DNA from: Sergeia podlipaevii
Lineage: Eukaryota; Euglenozoa; Kinetoplastea; Trypanosomatida; Trypanosomatidae
DNA length: 57,157 nucleotides
Direction: 5' to 3'
Assembly (NCBI GenBank): GCA_030849805.1
Contig: JASANZ010002157.1
Location: 1 to 57,157 of the forward strand
Shown here in pieces: positions 1 through 10,260 of this stretch (within the stretch, counting starts at the first letter, position 1; the number at the start of each line of letters is the position of its first letter). Position numbers and translations under genes: made by a program. The notes below the pieces were generated by a model, which did no database searches, had not been told where the DNA came from, and saw only the letters and a list, made by a program, of their open reading frames with translations.

Positions 1-57
1 AGCCTGACGGCGGCGAATGAGGTTTGTGGGAGCAGATTCACGGGCACCGGCGGACAT
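1..57 (-). CDS. 5' end of an unidentified gene, cut by the window edge
   Basis: Only the first 19 codons are present, reading MSAGARESAPTNLIRRRQA from the ATG at 55-57. The frame is open to the window edge. A plausible trans-splice acceptor AG lies 14 bases upstream at 72-73, after a T-rich tract, and this supports the start. The basic LIRRR stretch is too short to name a family. The gene lies downstream of the glycosyltransferase in the same transcription unit. Confidence 0.55.
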   Translation of the reverse strand, partial: MSAGARESAPTNLIRRRQA

Positions 58-540
58 AACTTGTAGTGTAGCTTGAAGCACGTTAAGAAAAAATATGATT
101 ATTATGAGTAAACAATATTTGATTTAAAAAATACGATAGGAATCTAAACGAAGCGAAGAGAATAATGCAATAAGCACCCCCGCACGTATAAGTTGGAAAG
201 AGAGGAAGAGAGGAAGAGAAAGGTACTTGCACGCGCTACATACGTGAGCACACATCTACCCACACAGCAATATATATACGCGAAAAAACAACATAGAACC
301 ATGTATGTGGTACGAGACTTACGGAGGTTAGGAGACCTACGGCGGTGGTAATATAAGTTAATCAATTCAACATGGCGTTTATTTTTTGTTGTTGCATTTT
401 CAAAATATAAAGAATCGCTACGGTGAAGATCTCCACTTTAATGTTTTTGACGCGGTTGACTCTCACAGGCACCTCTGTCCTATCTCTTTCTCTCTTTCTC
501 TCCTTTCTTTCATGCGCTCTCTCTCTCAATATCGCATGCT
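58..540. other. Intergenic spacer between the glycosyltransferase and the partial gene
   Basis: AT-rich spacer of 483 bases. It should hold the 3' UTR of the glycosyltransferase mRNA and the short leader of the next gene. It contains CT-rich runs near 486-530 and A-rich stretches. No convincing gene or RNA was seen. Confidence 0.5.
72..73 (-). promoter_or_regulatory. Putative spliced-leader acceptor AG for the partial gene at 1-57
   Basis: In mRNA sense a T-rich tract at about 82-95 is followed by the first AG at 72-73. This gives a 14-base leader before the ATG. The call rests on the usual trypanosomatid rule (pyrimidine tract, then first AG); no RNA data were available. Confidence 0.4.
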
Positions 541-3156
541 TCACGCTCCCCCCGCTTTCCCAAAGAACTTGTCCACTGCCGTCCTGATCACCTCCAGCTC
601 TTCATCGGATGCTGGTGGCACGTAACAGTGTATCACTGAAAGAAGGGGGATGCTGCGCACACCGGGAACGATTGCGGTCCACTTAACCACTTCACCCTCC
701 GCATTCCTCGCGACGAAACGCTCAATGAGCACCGCCTTCACAACACATGGATTCTGCGTGAAGAGGGGTGGGATGACGGCAACTGTTTGCCCTGGAAATA
801 GGTCGTGAGGGCTCATGAGACGGAGACCCAGTTGGGCAGCCTCTGGAGGACTGATGTCACGCCACTGGCTCTCGCCATGGTTTCGTCCGATCGCATTGCT
901 TGGGTGTGGCGGAGCAGCTGGGACGGTGGCTAGAGGCGGCGGAGGTTGCCTGCGCGGTGGCACTTCCCCTTCGTTGCTCGCTTCTTCTGCCTCCTCTCCG
1001 TACTCCGCACTTTCCGAGTCTGAGCTGTCTCTCCCTCGCTTCTCTGGCGGCATCTGTCGGCGTGTTTGCACGTTGACATACTGCTGGCCTGAATACTGAA
1101 GCAAAGTTTGCTGCTGTTGCTGCTGTAGGGATTGCTGTAGGAGAGGAAAAGGAGGAGAAGAAGGGTTGGTGGGACGGCGCTGGGGTTGCAGGAAAGGCAA
1201 TGGCTCCTTAATGAAGAGAAATCCGCCAGGATAGCGGGCACGCATGGGATTGAGAAGGTCCCAGCGAACCCTGATGTCCTCCCGCTCTGTCTTGTTCTTT
1301 CCTTTCACCCAGTGCTGGGCGATAGAGGGCCACTGCTGCAGAAATCGCTTGTTTTGTAGCTTGATATCCTCAAGCTGGGTCTTGTAGTAGTCCGTCATGC
1401 CCCCGCGTGCCTTAGCCATCTGTGGCACCTCGAAAGAGAGATTCCGGAAGCGTAACGTGTACATCCCGCGTGCGATGAGCTGAAGAGTAAAGTCGTAGTC
1501 CTCGCGCACGGCAAAGCGGTACCACATCATGTTCACGGGCCCGCGCGTCCCGGTAAAGCCAGTAAGCACCTCACGCGGGTTGCGCAGCCCAGCGGTTGCG
1601 GTGGCGGGGAAAAACAATGTCTGCTGTGGATTATGCAAGAGTTGATAGCTGAAGAGACATGCAATATTGTTGTATGAGTTTACCGCAAGCGCGTCCGTGT
1701 CGTACGTGTAGGCGAAGCGGCTGTACTCTAACGAGTAGCACGCCGTCGTGGTGTAGTACGGGTAAGTTGCAAGTGAGAGATTAGTTTGTTGCCGCGTCAT
1801 GGGAAGAATATTGTTGAGGATCACATCATCCTTCCCTGTAAAGATGGCGAGCTTGTTGTTGACGAGCCGCGGATCAGGTGGAGTGGCGTCTGCCGTGTGC
1901 TGCAGTTGGATGATGCGGTCTTGTACCTGCCGCATCATCTCCCGCGCCGAAACACGCACATTTCTCTTGTCTGAGCTTGTCATGCACAGAGAGTAGATAT
2001 CATCATCGAGGACCCAGTAGAAACCAAAGAGAGGATGTGGTGCCACCCCGGCGAGCTTACCAGTGATGGCGCTGTGAGCACTGCTGCTGCTGCTCTTATG
2101 GGCCTCGCTGGCGCCACCTGGTCTCATCTTCTGCTTGAGAGACTTGTAAAAGGAAGGATCGAGGTCTAGACTTACCAGAGCGCCTTCCGAAAGAACCTGG
2201 GGCTCCTCAGAGGTGAAAAGACCAAGCTCCTCGATATTGCCACTGCCGTCAATCCCACTCGCGATCATTTCTCGCGGGACTAGCACGTGCAGGATGTGGT
2301 TACGCACATAGGACACGCCACGATTGCCCTCAGGAAGCACTTCAATACGAAATAGTGCCCGAACTTCCTCCACTGAATGAAGTACAAACTCTGGCACAGG
2401 TACACGCTCTACAGCACCAGCAACAGCAGAGGGAAATGCTGATGTAGGGCTATTGGTTCCGCTCCCCGAGGCAGGAGAGGCCCCACTCATACTGCTACCC
2501 GCCGCCGCCGACGTCGCCGTGGTGGTTGGGGCAAATATGTACCCGTGATGATACATGGTGGCAACCCGTTTTGCCTGCAGAGCGTCTAATTTTTCCTGAT
2601 TCTCTGACTTCTTGCTGCAACCTCTTGACTCGCCGTGTACACAGCACCCACATCTCACTATGGGTAGTGTTGACGATGGTGCCGACGGCGTGGTGCCAAG
2701 ATGAGGGCTGCTATCTTTTTCAGGTTTGATTACAGTAAAACCATCCCCATCAGCAGCCCCTGCGTTCTCTTTCTTCGCCTCCTCAGTCACAGCATGCACC
2801 ATACCGGAAGCGCCAAACGCCTCAAACACAAGATGATCGAGGTGTTGGGCATAACTTTCCTTTTCCTGTGGCTCTACAACTACAGTAAAGGGAACCAAAT
2901 CGCGTATGAAAGTGGCGAAGGTGCCGCGATCCTGCTCAAAGCGGCCCCTGGAAGGAATATAGATGGGGCAGTGGGGATAGGGAAGGGTATCAGGAGCAGC
3001 ACTCAATGGGGTGCTACCACTTCCTCCACTCGTGGGAGAGTCGCTGCTATCCACAGCTTCTTCGTCATCTACTGCTGCTTCAGCATCAAATGGCGGTGGT
3101 GCCCATATGCTAGAGGCCGTCTGCCCTGCGCAATTAGACTCGCTAGGAGATGACAT
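541..3156 (-). CDS. JGT: TET-associated-type glycosyltransferase, probable base J (HmdU-DNA) glucosyltransferase
   Basis: An 871-residue protein. The recognisable core (about 375-660) contains WVLDDDIYSL with acidic residues D384-D386, the expected metal/UDP-sugar site of a GT-A-like enzyme. It continues through FTGKDDVILNN and a conserved aromatic stretch ending near WDLLNPMRARYPGG. This matches my memory of the TAGT family, whose kinetoplastid member glucosylates hydroxymethyluracil in DNA to make base J in the nucleus. The first 370 residues are low-complexity and poorly conserved. The C-terminal part has a glutamine run near 1110-1126 and a proline/acid-rich linker before a final folded segment. 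The start is supported by an acceptor AG 17 bases upstream. From memory, the T. brucei gene lies close to cytosolic GAPDH, and the same neighbourhood is seen here. It could instead be another TAGT paralogue. Confidence 0.68.
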   Translation of the reverse strand: MSSPSESNCAGQTASSIWAPPPFDAEAAVDDEEAVDSSDSPTSGGSGSTPLSAAPDTLPYPHCPIYIPSRGRFEQDRGTFATFIRDLVPFTVVVEPQEKESYAQHLDHLVFEAFGASGMVHAVTEEAKKENAGAADGDGFTVIKPEKDSSPHLGTTPSAPSSTLPIVRCGCCVHGESRGCSKKSENQEKLDALQAKRVATMYHHGYIFAPTTTATSAAAGSSMSGASPASGSGTNSPTSAFPSAVAGAVERVPVPEFVLHSVEEVRALFRIEVLPEGNRGVSYVRNHILHVLVPREMIASGIDGSGNIEELGLFTSEEPQVLSEGALVSLDLDPSFYKSLKQKMRPGGASEAHKSSSSSAHSAITGKLAGVAPHPLFGFYWVLDDDIYSLCMTSSDKRNVRVSAREMMRQVQDRIIQLQHTADATPPDPRLVNNKLAIFTGKDDVILNNILPMTRQQTNLSLATYPYYTTTACYSLEYSRFAYTYDTDALAVNSYNNIACLFSYQLLHNPQQTLFFPATATAGLRNPREVLTGFTGTRGPVNMMWYRFAVREDYDFTLQLIARGMYTLRFRNLSFEVPQMAKARGGMTDYYKTQLEDIKLQNKRFLQQWPSIAQHWVKGKNKTEREDIRVRWDLLNPMRARYPGGFLFIKEPLPFLQPQRRPTNPSSPPFPLLQQSLQQQQQQTLLQYSGQQYVNVQTRRQMPPEKRGRDSSDSESAEYGEEAEEASNEGEVPPRRQPPPPLATVPAAPPHPSNAIGRNHGESQWRDISPPEAAQLGLRLMSPHDLFPGQTVAVIPPLFTQNPCVVKAVLIERFVARNAEGEVVKWTAIVPGVRSIPLLSVIHCYVPPASDEELEVIRTAVDKFFGKAGGA

Positions 3157-4916
3157 GGAACCTACGCTGCTACCTGAGAAGAAGATAAGGCTCAGTGAAC
3201 AGAAATAGGATTAGATATACCACGCTTCAACAGAAAGAAGAAACAGAGAAGGTACCCCTAGTGTGTGTGGCTCTTTTTTCTCTCTTTTTGGTACGCCTCG
3301 CAGGAAAAGTTCCTTATTTTTTTTTTCTATGATTAAATGCTCTTAATCTATGATTCTAGAAATACAAAGGTATGCGTGTGTGTGTATGTGTGTGTGTGCT
3401 TGTGGAAGGTAATTTACAGGGTTTGCAAGAAACAAAAAGAAATAAATAGTAAATATTCAAATAAAGATGGACCTCTTTGCTCATGTAATATATATAATTA
3501 TAATAATTCTCTGCATTCCTTTCTCAATTCTGCGAAAGAGACGCAACCATCATGATAAAAATCGCCTCATTTTATGTGTACCCGCTTCCATTCCATCTCA
3601 AGTACACGCTTGCTTGTTTGAAAATGTTGTATAAAGTGCATACACATACATACATAGACATATGATTATGCTTTGACGCACGTTGAATAACTTTTTTCAG
3701 CTGATGCACATCTTCGGAAAGTCCTTCATACCTCCTCTTCTTGCAAAGCTACATATATATATATGTACGTTTGTGTGTGTGTGTGTAACACAGTACGCTC
3801 ATAGTAAAGAAAACAGCAAACATATTTAACAATAATAAAAGCAGGAAGTCCTAGCTACAAATGTGTCAAGGAATTATATATATATATAAATGCAATAGAT
3901 AAAAAAAAAAAAAGCATATGCATCCACAAACCTACATATACAAATGTCAAGGTGTTCACACTCAAGATGCGTTTCGATTTGTAAATGATCATGGCCACAC
4001 ACACACACAGAAAAAGCTAGAGAGACATATATGAACAAATTAAAAGAAGAAGGAGAAAGAAGAAGAGAGCAAAGAAAAAGTACACACACACACACACAAG
4101 AAAGAGGAGAGAGTACAGAAAATGGAGGATATCACTCACTCTCTCTCTCTCTCTCTCCCTCTCTCGACTATCACTACGTTGCTGAACGTTTCGATCTGCT
4201 TTAGTAACGCAGGACAAAAGTCAAAGGCGTGTCTTATACCCATCCATCCTCTTACCTTCCTCCCCCCGTCTCTCTCTCTCTCAATATATATCTCCCTCCC
4301 CCCTTCAATTGTCTCAACGCCACCATTGGGTTATATATTCTTTTTCTTCGAGCCCCAATATGATCTTCTCATGGAACCTCTCGGGTGTCTTTCTCTGCGA
4401 AAGACAATAACTGTGACGCACCCATGATGTAGTACATTTGGACAACGCGGGAGGCTGAATAGGAAGAGAGAAAAAAAAAAGAAACACAACACGCACAGGT
4501 GTAATATCTCTTCGTCAAATAATGTGTCTCTCGTTCACCCATCCCTCTTTGACTGTATAAAAGCAATGACGCTGCTCAATAAAAAAGGAGAACGTAAAAC
4601 ATTAAAAGGGAAATAGACAACATTGGCCACCAATGCCTTTTGACGACGTTTTTTTTTTTTCGACAATCATATATAAAAGCGAGCAGAGTGAATAGGTAAT
4701 ATATATATATATATAGCAATCCTTCACACATATACTTCACATTTTGTTTATTTTTTCTAAACTCTTAAAAAAAAAAAAAAGAGCAGCGAGAATGTGAGGA
4801 GCACAAACACAGAGATAATCTTGAGTGTCTGGAATCAACTACCAGGCAGACATTTTTTCCTTTCCATTTTTCACATTTTAGACGATGTCACCATACAGCG
4901 GATTCTCATCGTCGTC
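3157..4916. other. Long intergenic spacer with microsatellites
   Basis: 1.76 kb without a supported gene. It holds TG, TA, CA and CT dinucleotide runs, including CT at about 4139-4157, TA near 3877-3888 and 4699-4714, and many poly-A/T tracts. Open frames here are low-complexity and lack coding-like composition. It should include the 3' UTR of the small gene upstream and the leader of the glycosyltransferase. Confidence 0.5.
3174..3175 (-). promoter_or_regulatory. Putative spliced-leader acceptor for the glycosyltransferase gene
   Basis: In mRNA sense a pyrimidine tract (about 3176-3192, mostly CT) ends in CAG at 3174-3176. This leaves a 17-base leader before the ATG at 3154-3156. It is among the clearest acceptors in the window. 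Confidence 0.55.
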
Positions 4917-5435
4917 TTAATCTCTTTGATTGACGGGGGATGGGGTCTCAGAGGCACGCTGTGCCATGGAAGGAGGATTGGGAATATAGAACTCGTTTCT
5001 GTACTTTATCGCGTCGGTGTCAATTCCGCGGTGCAGGCTCACATTGGCGACATTGTAGAAGCTGGTCATAAAGAACACTGCTGTGTTGTACACATGGCGC
5101 CAGCTCCATCGGCCCCACGTTTCTTCCTCTGCTGTGATGACAGGCTCCTCGTCCTGCTCGCTATCCTCATTGCTTTTCGGCTGCACGCGCACACTCACGC
5201 GTGTATTCCCTCGACCTGCTGTCTGTTGCCCTGCAGCTGTCGTCTTCATCTTGGTAGTACTGTTGCCGTTGGTCGGTGGGGCGGGAGGGGGGAAAGCCGT
5301 CACGCTCACATGCAGAGGCGAAGCACCCGTACTGGTAGTGGTGGTGGCTGTGATCTCCTGATGGTTAAAAACGCTTTTGGTATTGACAAAGAAGGGTCCC
5401 AGCTCCGTTGAATCCTCCATTTCTCTGCACGCCAT
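4917..5435 (-). CDS. Unrecognised 172-residue protein
   Basis: An open frame with coding-like composition against an AT-rich background. I recognise no family. The first 100 residues are rich in Thr, Pro and Ser and look disordered. The last 70 hold the ordered-looking part, with WGRWSWRHVYNTAVFFMTSFYNVANVS read in two stretches: an aromatic segment, then a weakly hydrophobic one that might associate with membranes. The ATG at 5433-5435 was chosen. The first AG after the upstream pyrimidine tract falls just inside it, so the Met codon at 5418-5420 (MEDSTELG) is an alternative start. The frame extends further upstream only through a TTG codon. Confidence 0.5.
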   Translation of the reverse strand: MACREMEDSTELGPFFVNTKSVFNHQEITATTTTSTGASPLHVSVTAFPPPAPPTNGNSTTKMKTTAAGQQTAGRGNTRVSVRVQPKSNEDSEQDEEPVITAEEETWGRWSWRHVYNTAVFFMTSFYNVANVSLHRGIDTDAIKYRNEFYIPNPPSMAQRASETPSPVNQRD

Positions 5436-5882
5436 CGTGGCAGCCGTGTATAGAGGGAAGGATAGTAATAACAAAAAAAACAGTATATATGTATATATAT
5501 ATAGAGAGAGAGAGTTACAAATGAATGTACGTTTCTACAGCAAAAATAAGAAAAAGAGAAAAAAAGGGTATAGCACACATCATATAATGAAGGTAGAGAG
5601 AAGGAAAGAAAGAAAAAAAAGGAGGGAAGATGATAACTTGGGAGTGCACTCAACGAGAAAACTGTAAACCATACACATTCATTCCTTGAAGACTAGTTGC
5701 TTTGACACGGAGAAGATCAACTTCCTCTTCATCGATGCATACGTTTGTACATACATATTTTCTATATGTTCTTGTAAAGCAGTTATGTTAGGACGTAGTG
5801 AGTTAAATCTGGAAAGAAAGAATGTAGTCAAAAAGGAGGTGCCACACCCCCTTCATATAGACGCGCAAAGGTACCTCCTACT
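5436..5882. other. Intergenic spacer
   Basis: 447 bases, AT-rich, with a TA run and a GA run near 5485-5512 and A-rich stretches to 5620. It probably carries the leader of the 172-residue gene and the 3' UTR of the 280-residue gene. Nothing else was seen. Confidence 0.45.
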
Positions 5883-6725
5883 TCACTTCTGTCCAGCCTG
5901 CCGCTTCTGCTCGGCATGAGCGATCAGCTGGTGCAACACATAGACGCGACGGAAGGCAGCTGACTTTCTGAAGGGCATCACCTTTATTGGACACAGCTGC
6001 TCCTTGGTCCACAGCACGCTCGGCCAGCGCACACGTGATGCAATAGGCGGTAGCACTCGCACTGCACCGTTGTCGCAACAGTTTTCTCCTTCTTCTTCTC
6101 CTTCGCTCTCTTTGCAACTTCCTTGAGTGGAGCATGCACTATCTGCACCCCCAAGTTTAAGTGGATCGCCACCTCTCACACCAACATCAGTGGTGTTGTT
6201 CTTGCTGTGGTGATAGTGATAGTCGCTGCTGTGACTCATAACAATATGGCAGAGGTTCTCACGCAAGTACACACATTGCCCACCACGAGCGTGAGCCACT
6301 GCCGAGTTTTCTTCCACCGCACCCGCTACCCTGTGCTGCGACTCGAATGGCTGTGACGACACCGCTTCTTCAAGGCCTGACTCGCCTTCGATAGGACAGT
6401 CCTTGCCTACGACAGGCACAACGACAACCCCTATTTCTTTCGTAAAGCGGCGGGAGCTAGTCAGGCTGGTCTTGCTAGCCATTCTCCTGCCACTGATATC
6501 ATAGCATGGCAGCTGCAGCTTCAGCCTAGGCCTAGACTCCGTACTAGTATCTTGAGGAAGCACGAGAAACTCTAGGTAGCTCAGTAGACGAGCCTGCTGA
6601 CCAGTCATGAGGCTCCTAAAGCCATATCCGCACTTGTTTGCTGAAGTAAAAGTAATGCGGATGGGCCGCAGAGGTTTGCCATCAGCCCTACCCTTTTCAT
6701 TGCCTACAGTCCTCTGTGCAGGCAT
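5883..6725 (-). CDS. Unrecognised 280-residue protein
   Basis: The frame is open for 280 codons, with composition like the neighbouring genes and clear AT-rich spacer on both sides, so it is probably coding. The N-terminal part (about 15-75) contains RPIRITFTSANKCGYGF and a leucine-rich segment. The middle is low-complexity, with a His-rich patch (DYHYHHS) near 170 and an acidic ESEGEEEGE stretch near 205. The C-terminus (about 225-280) is basic and probably helical, with FRRVYVLHQLIAHAEQ. There is no signal peptide or membrane segment. I cannot assign a function. Confidence 0.5.
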   Translation of the reverse strand: MPAQRTVGNEKGRADGKPLRPIRITFTSANKCGYGFRSLMTGQQARLLSYLEFLVLPQDTSTESRPRLKLQLPCYDISGRRMASKTSLTSSRRFTKEIGVVVVPVVGKDCPIEGESGLEEAVSSQPFESQHRVAGAVEENSAVAHARGGQCVYLRENLCHIVMSHSSDYHYHHSKNNTTDVGVRGGDPLKLGGADSACSTQGSCKESEGEEEGENCCDNGAVRVLPPIASRVRWPSVLWTKEQLCPIKVMPFRKSAAFRRVYVLHQLIAHAEQKRQAGQK

Positions 6726-7708
6726 GCTGGTGTGACTTTGATTTCTCTATGCTAGGTGCTTTCTGAAATAAATTCAAAGTTATGAACTTACCTATCAACT
6801 AGTGACTTCAACAGTCACATATATTCCTTCATGTCAACAAACAGCATACAGATATTAAAAAAGAACAACAATAAACGGTGACACGTAAAGAAACTATTAT
6901 TGATTAGCGGAGAGTAGTATCAAGACACACATCAGCATGTACTTTTTTCAAAAGATATATATTTAACGGAAGATAAGCTATAGTTGAAAGATCAGTAAAA
7001 GAAAAGTTCGTCTTTGTATATATATATTTGAAAGGAGGAAAAAACACACACACACACAAAAATAATTTGAATCACAACGCTAGTAACAGCACGCACACAC
7101 GCGATGATGACTAATGTCAGAAAGTAAACTAGGGGGAAAGGAGGGGGAGGAGCCAAGTGGCGCATGTTGATGTTGTGCTAACGCTGTGTATTGGTATTCC
7201 TACTGCAATGCAGGGCACCGTGTGTTAACTATCACTACCAATAATAATTATTACTATAATGATACCAATCGAGCCCAACGCCATTGCCATTTGACGTAAT
7301 ATATTTATATATATATATAAAACAAATTACACGTACTACCTCGTATGTTACGAAGACATGTGCATTCAAATACTAGCACACATGATGCTGACAAAGGTTT
7401 CGATGTAGCACAGAAAAAGAGAGGAGAAATTTAATGTAAATCAGCAAACATCATGATATTGCCTTCTTGACGCTATAAGTATTTTTCCTTTTCGCCTTTT
7501 TCTTCATTGATCATCTCCTTTCTATCTTCCCCTAAGACCGCTTCCTTTCTTTCTTTGCATAACAACAACATAAAAAAAAAGAAGGAAGTACAACATTTCA
7601 TTTTCTCTTTCCTTTCCCCGCTCCCTACTTTTCAGTAACAACATCTTCCACTGCTTCACTATTATTGCTATTATTGTTATTATTGTCTCGTTTCTTTCCT
7701 TATGCGCT
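6726..7708. other. Intergenic spacer downstream of aminotransferase A
   Basis: 983 bases with TA and CA runs (near 7017-7028, 7048-7058 and 7303-7318) and poly-A. It should carry the 3' UTR of aminotransferase A and the leader of the 280-residue gene. No gene was seen. Confidence 0.45.
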
Positions 7709-9022
7709 TCAGGACGCCATGTGACGGGCACAGAATTCCTCAAGGCGCCTCACTGCTTCATGAGTAATTTCAGGGGTGCGCGAGAGGGACAAGCGAAAGG
7801 CGCTGTCCATGTGGAAAGGCTCTCCAGGATACACGTGCACGTTTTCTTCCACAGCCAACTTGCAAGCAAATTCAAGCCCGGAGTTGACCTCGCTGTCTAG
7901 CTTGCTCGTATCAAGGAGCACCGACATGAACATGCCTCCAGCAGGTACAATGGGCTTTAACACAGGAATCTTACTGAGTTGTGTGTAGAGATAGGCGGCG
8001 TTTTCACTGAAAACACTCTTGGCGTTCTGAAAGTAGTCCTCGCCAGTGATGTCGAGACACTCCGCAATGCTGGTTTGTACTGCGGTCATAGGAACCAGAT
8101 AGCGCATAGCGAGTGAACGTACTCCCTTCATCACCTCCGCCCCTGCGTTGGTAGGGTCAACCTGCAAAATCCACCCAATACGCTCGCCGGGAATGCAGAA
8201 CCGCTTGGAGGCACCACCAACGATGAAGCGCGTGGCGAGAGAGTCGACATCCGCCACTGAAGTGAACTCTGCTACGGCGTCAGGGTTGGCAATGTCGAAC
8301 ACCATGCCTGCATAGATCTCATCCGCTATGATGGGAATGCGGAGCTCATCCATAAGGTGCACCAGCTCGGTCACATGTGTGCGAGAAAAGTTACTCCCGC
8401 ATGGGTTGGAGGGATTGTTAATGAGAATCCCCTTAATCTTGGACACGCCACCGTGCGCGGTCCTGTCCTTCTCAATGATCGCGCGCAGAGCTGGGATGTT
8501 CACCTCCCAGTTCCTTTCCTTATCACATGGGTAGTAGAGCGGCTCGATACCATAGTAAGCGGCGTTCAAGTCGTACTGGGCAAAGTACGGCTCGGGGAAG
8601 AGGATGTGCTCTCCAGAGTTGGCAAGAGCGCCAAAAACCATCGAAAGCGCATCGGAGCAGCCAGAGGCAAGGACGACATGGTCTGCGCTCAGTTTTCCCG
8701 CCTGAGAAGGCGCAAACCACTTGACCCAGTAGTTCGCGACGGCTGCGCAGGCAGTTGGGCTGCCAATGGATGGAGTATAGCCGTTGTTCTTCACGTTGCT
8801 CACGTTCTTCTCGAGCGCGGCCATGAACTCCGGCGGTGGTGGGTTGTTGCCGTCGAGTGTCGGGTCTCCCACGGCGAGAGAAATGAGGTTGCCCTTGCCG
8901 TTTGCTTCCAGTTGAGTCTTGTTGTTATTGGAAAGCATGTTGAGCTGTACCACGAAGGCGAGCATGGGGTGTGTAACCATGCTCTGCGCAGAGGGCCTCA
9001 CATTATCCCATGAACGAGCCAT
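7709..9022 (-). CDS. Tyrosine aminotransferase paralogue A
   Basis: A 437-residue fold-type I PLP aminotransferase of the trypanosomatid tyrosine aminotransferase group, which moves amino groups between aromatic or other amino acids and 2-oxo acids. Visible features are LISLAVGDPTLDGN near the N-terminus, the shared INNPSNPCGSN motif, the IIADEIYAGMVF pocket strand, and GGASKRFCIPGERIGW with the Schiff-base lysine K273. The C-terminal substrate-binding arginine region reads FRLSLSRTPE. It is the most diverged of the four copies, with an insertion (NPPPPEFM) and Glu where the others have Trp after PG. The ATG at 9020-9022 was chosen because an acceptor AG lies 13 bases upstream; in-frame codons further 5' would be removed by splicing. 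The divergence may mean altered substrate choice (inference). Confidence 0.85.
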   Translation of the reverse strand: MARSWDNVRPSAQSMVTHPMLAFVVQLNMLSNNNKTQLEANGKGNLISLAVGDPTLDGNNPPPPEFMAALEKNVSNVKNNGYTPSIGSPTACAAVANYWVKWFAPSQAGKLSADHVVLASGCSDALSMVFGALANSGEHILFPEPYFAQYDLNAAYYGIEPLYYPCDKERNWEVNIPALRAIIEKDRTAHGGVSKIKGILINNPSNPCGSNFSRTHVTELVHLMDELRIPIIADEIYAGMVFDIANPDAVAEFTSVADVDSLATRFIVGGASKRFCIPGERIGWILQVDPTNAGAEVMKGVRSLAMRYLVPMTAVQTSIAECLDITGEDYFQNAKSVFSENAAYLYTQLSKIPVLKPIVPAGGMFMSVLLDTSKLDSEVNSGLEFACKLAVEENVHVYPGEPFHMDSAFRLSLSRTPEITHEAVRRLEEFCARHMAS

Positions 9023-10260
9023 TTTTTTTCTTCTTCTAAATAATAATAATAATAAAATATATGAATTGATTAGTTGCCTCACTTATTCAGATGTATGAAG
9101 GAGTATTTCTTTGTTCCGAAAAGTAAACAACAACAAAAATCATCATGGTAGCAACCAGAAAAAGTAAAACAACAACAACAACAGCAATGAATGCAGAGAA
9201 GGTGATATGACGATGAAATGAGATAAGTTTTAATAAAAAAGGACAGAAGTCACGTGAGACTGCAGTTGCGCAAGTAACGCGCTATATATAAAAAAAGACT
9301 TCAGCCAAGCCTTTGCGGACAAACTCATTGCAGTGTATGTGATATGTATGCCTTGTGTGCGAGTGTCTTTCTGTATGAGACGTGTGTGTCTCTCTCTCTC
9401 TGTATGTATATATGTAGGTGCGTATGTATGTGTATGAATAAAGCAATAGGTCAACACATGTCCACAATGCACTCTTCCCACCACCCTCTCCTTCCTTTTT
9501 TAAATGATAATATAAATTTCTCGTTGCCAAGACAGTTGGTATGTATGTACGTATCAGAAGAACCGAGGATGACTAGCTAGAATATATATATATATATATG
9601 CTTGCGCTAAACTTCACTAGCGTAACTCTTTGCGTTTCTTTCCCCTCTTTTTTTTTCTGTTAAAAATAAATATTTAGTTCTCTCCACACGTTTTAATTTT
9701 TGCCATTAATCTATCTGGCCGATAAACATTTAAAAATAGGAGCGTACAACACAAATAATGGAGGAGAAGGAGAGATGTTCTCTTAGTATCAAGGATTGAA
9801 GTTGTCTAAGATACACAATAGTAGTTAAAATAGAAGTAGTGCTTTACAAGAAAAGGGGTATAGGCAGCTCCTCAAAATAATAATAATAATAATAAAATTG
9901 CGTTTGTATTTTATATAATAAAAAAAGACATTTAGGAGAAAGCAAAAAATGCTGTTACTCTCAACCTCTCTCATTTTCCCTCTCTCTAAAAAAAAGAAAG
10001 ATAGAGCAAGAAAAGCAAAAAAAAAAAAAAAAAAGCAAAGAAGAAAATCCGCAATACGGCACATACACCACCAACAACAACAAAAGAATATATATATATA
10101 TCGGCGTGCCTGCTAGCAGCAGATATACGCAACCGTTCACAAAACGTTCCCTTTCTCTCTCTCTCTTTCATTTTTTTTTCTTTTCCTTTTTGCTCCTGCT
10201 TGTTTTCATATTCTTCGCAGAACAACCACCACTACTAAACGCGGCTCGTCATTTTCTTCA
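9023..10260. other. Intergenic spacer between aminotransferases A and B
   Basis: 1.24 kb with TA runs (9581-9599, 10088-10100), TAA repeats near 9877-9896 and poly-A tracts. No gene or RNA was supported. Aside from short simple repeats, I saw no block shared with the spacer between copies B and C. Confidence 0.45.
9036..9037 (-). promoter_or_regulatory. Putative spliced-leader acceptor for aminotransferase A
   Basis: In mRNA sense a run of TTA/ATT repeats (about 9038-9058) ends in TTTAG at 9036-9037, followed by a 13-base purine-rich leader and the ATG. It excludes a longer N-terminus. Confidence 0.5.

Noticed and set aside
3157..4916. Protein genes in the simple-sequence spacer (frames of 60-100 codons)
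   Set aside because: Composition is low-complexity (Ser/Leu, Phe, Cys/Val repeats) from CT, CA and poly-A tracts, with no sign of coding sequence.
4995..5009. Fifteen-base match on the plus strand to the 3' part of the trypanosomatid spliced-leader exon (GTTTCTGTACTTTAT)
   Set aside because: It lies antisense inside a probable coding region. The 5' part of the exon and the following GT and snRNA body are absent, so it is not a spliced-leader gene. Chance or a fragment cannot be separated here.
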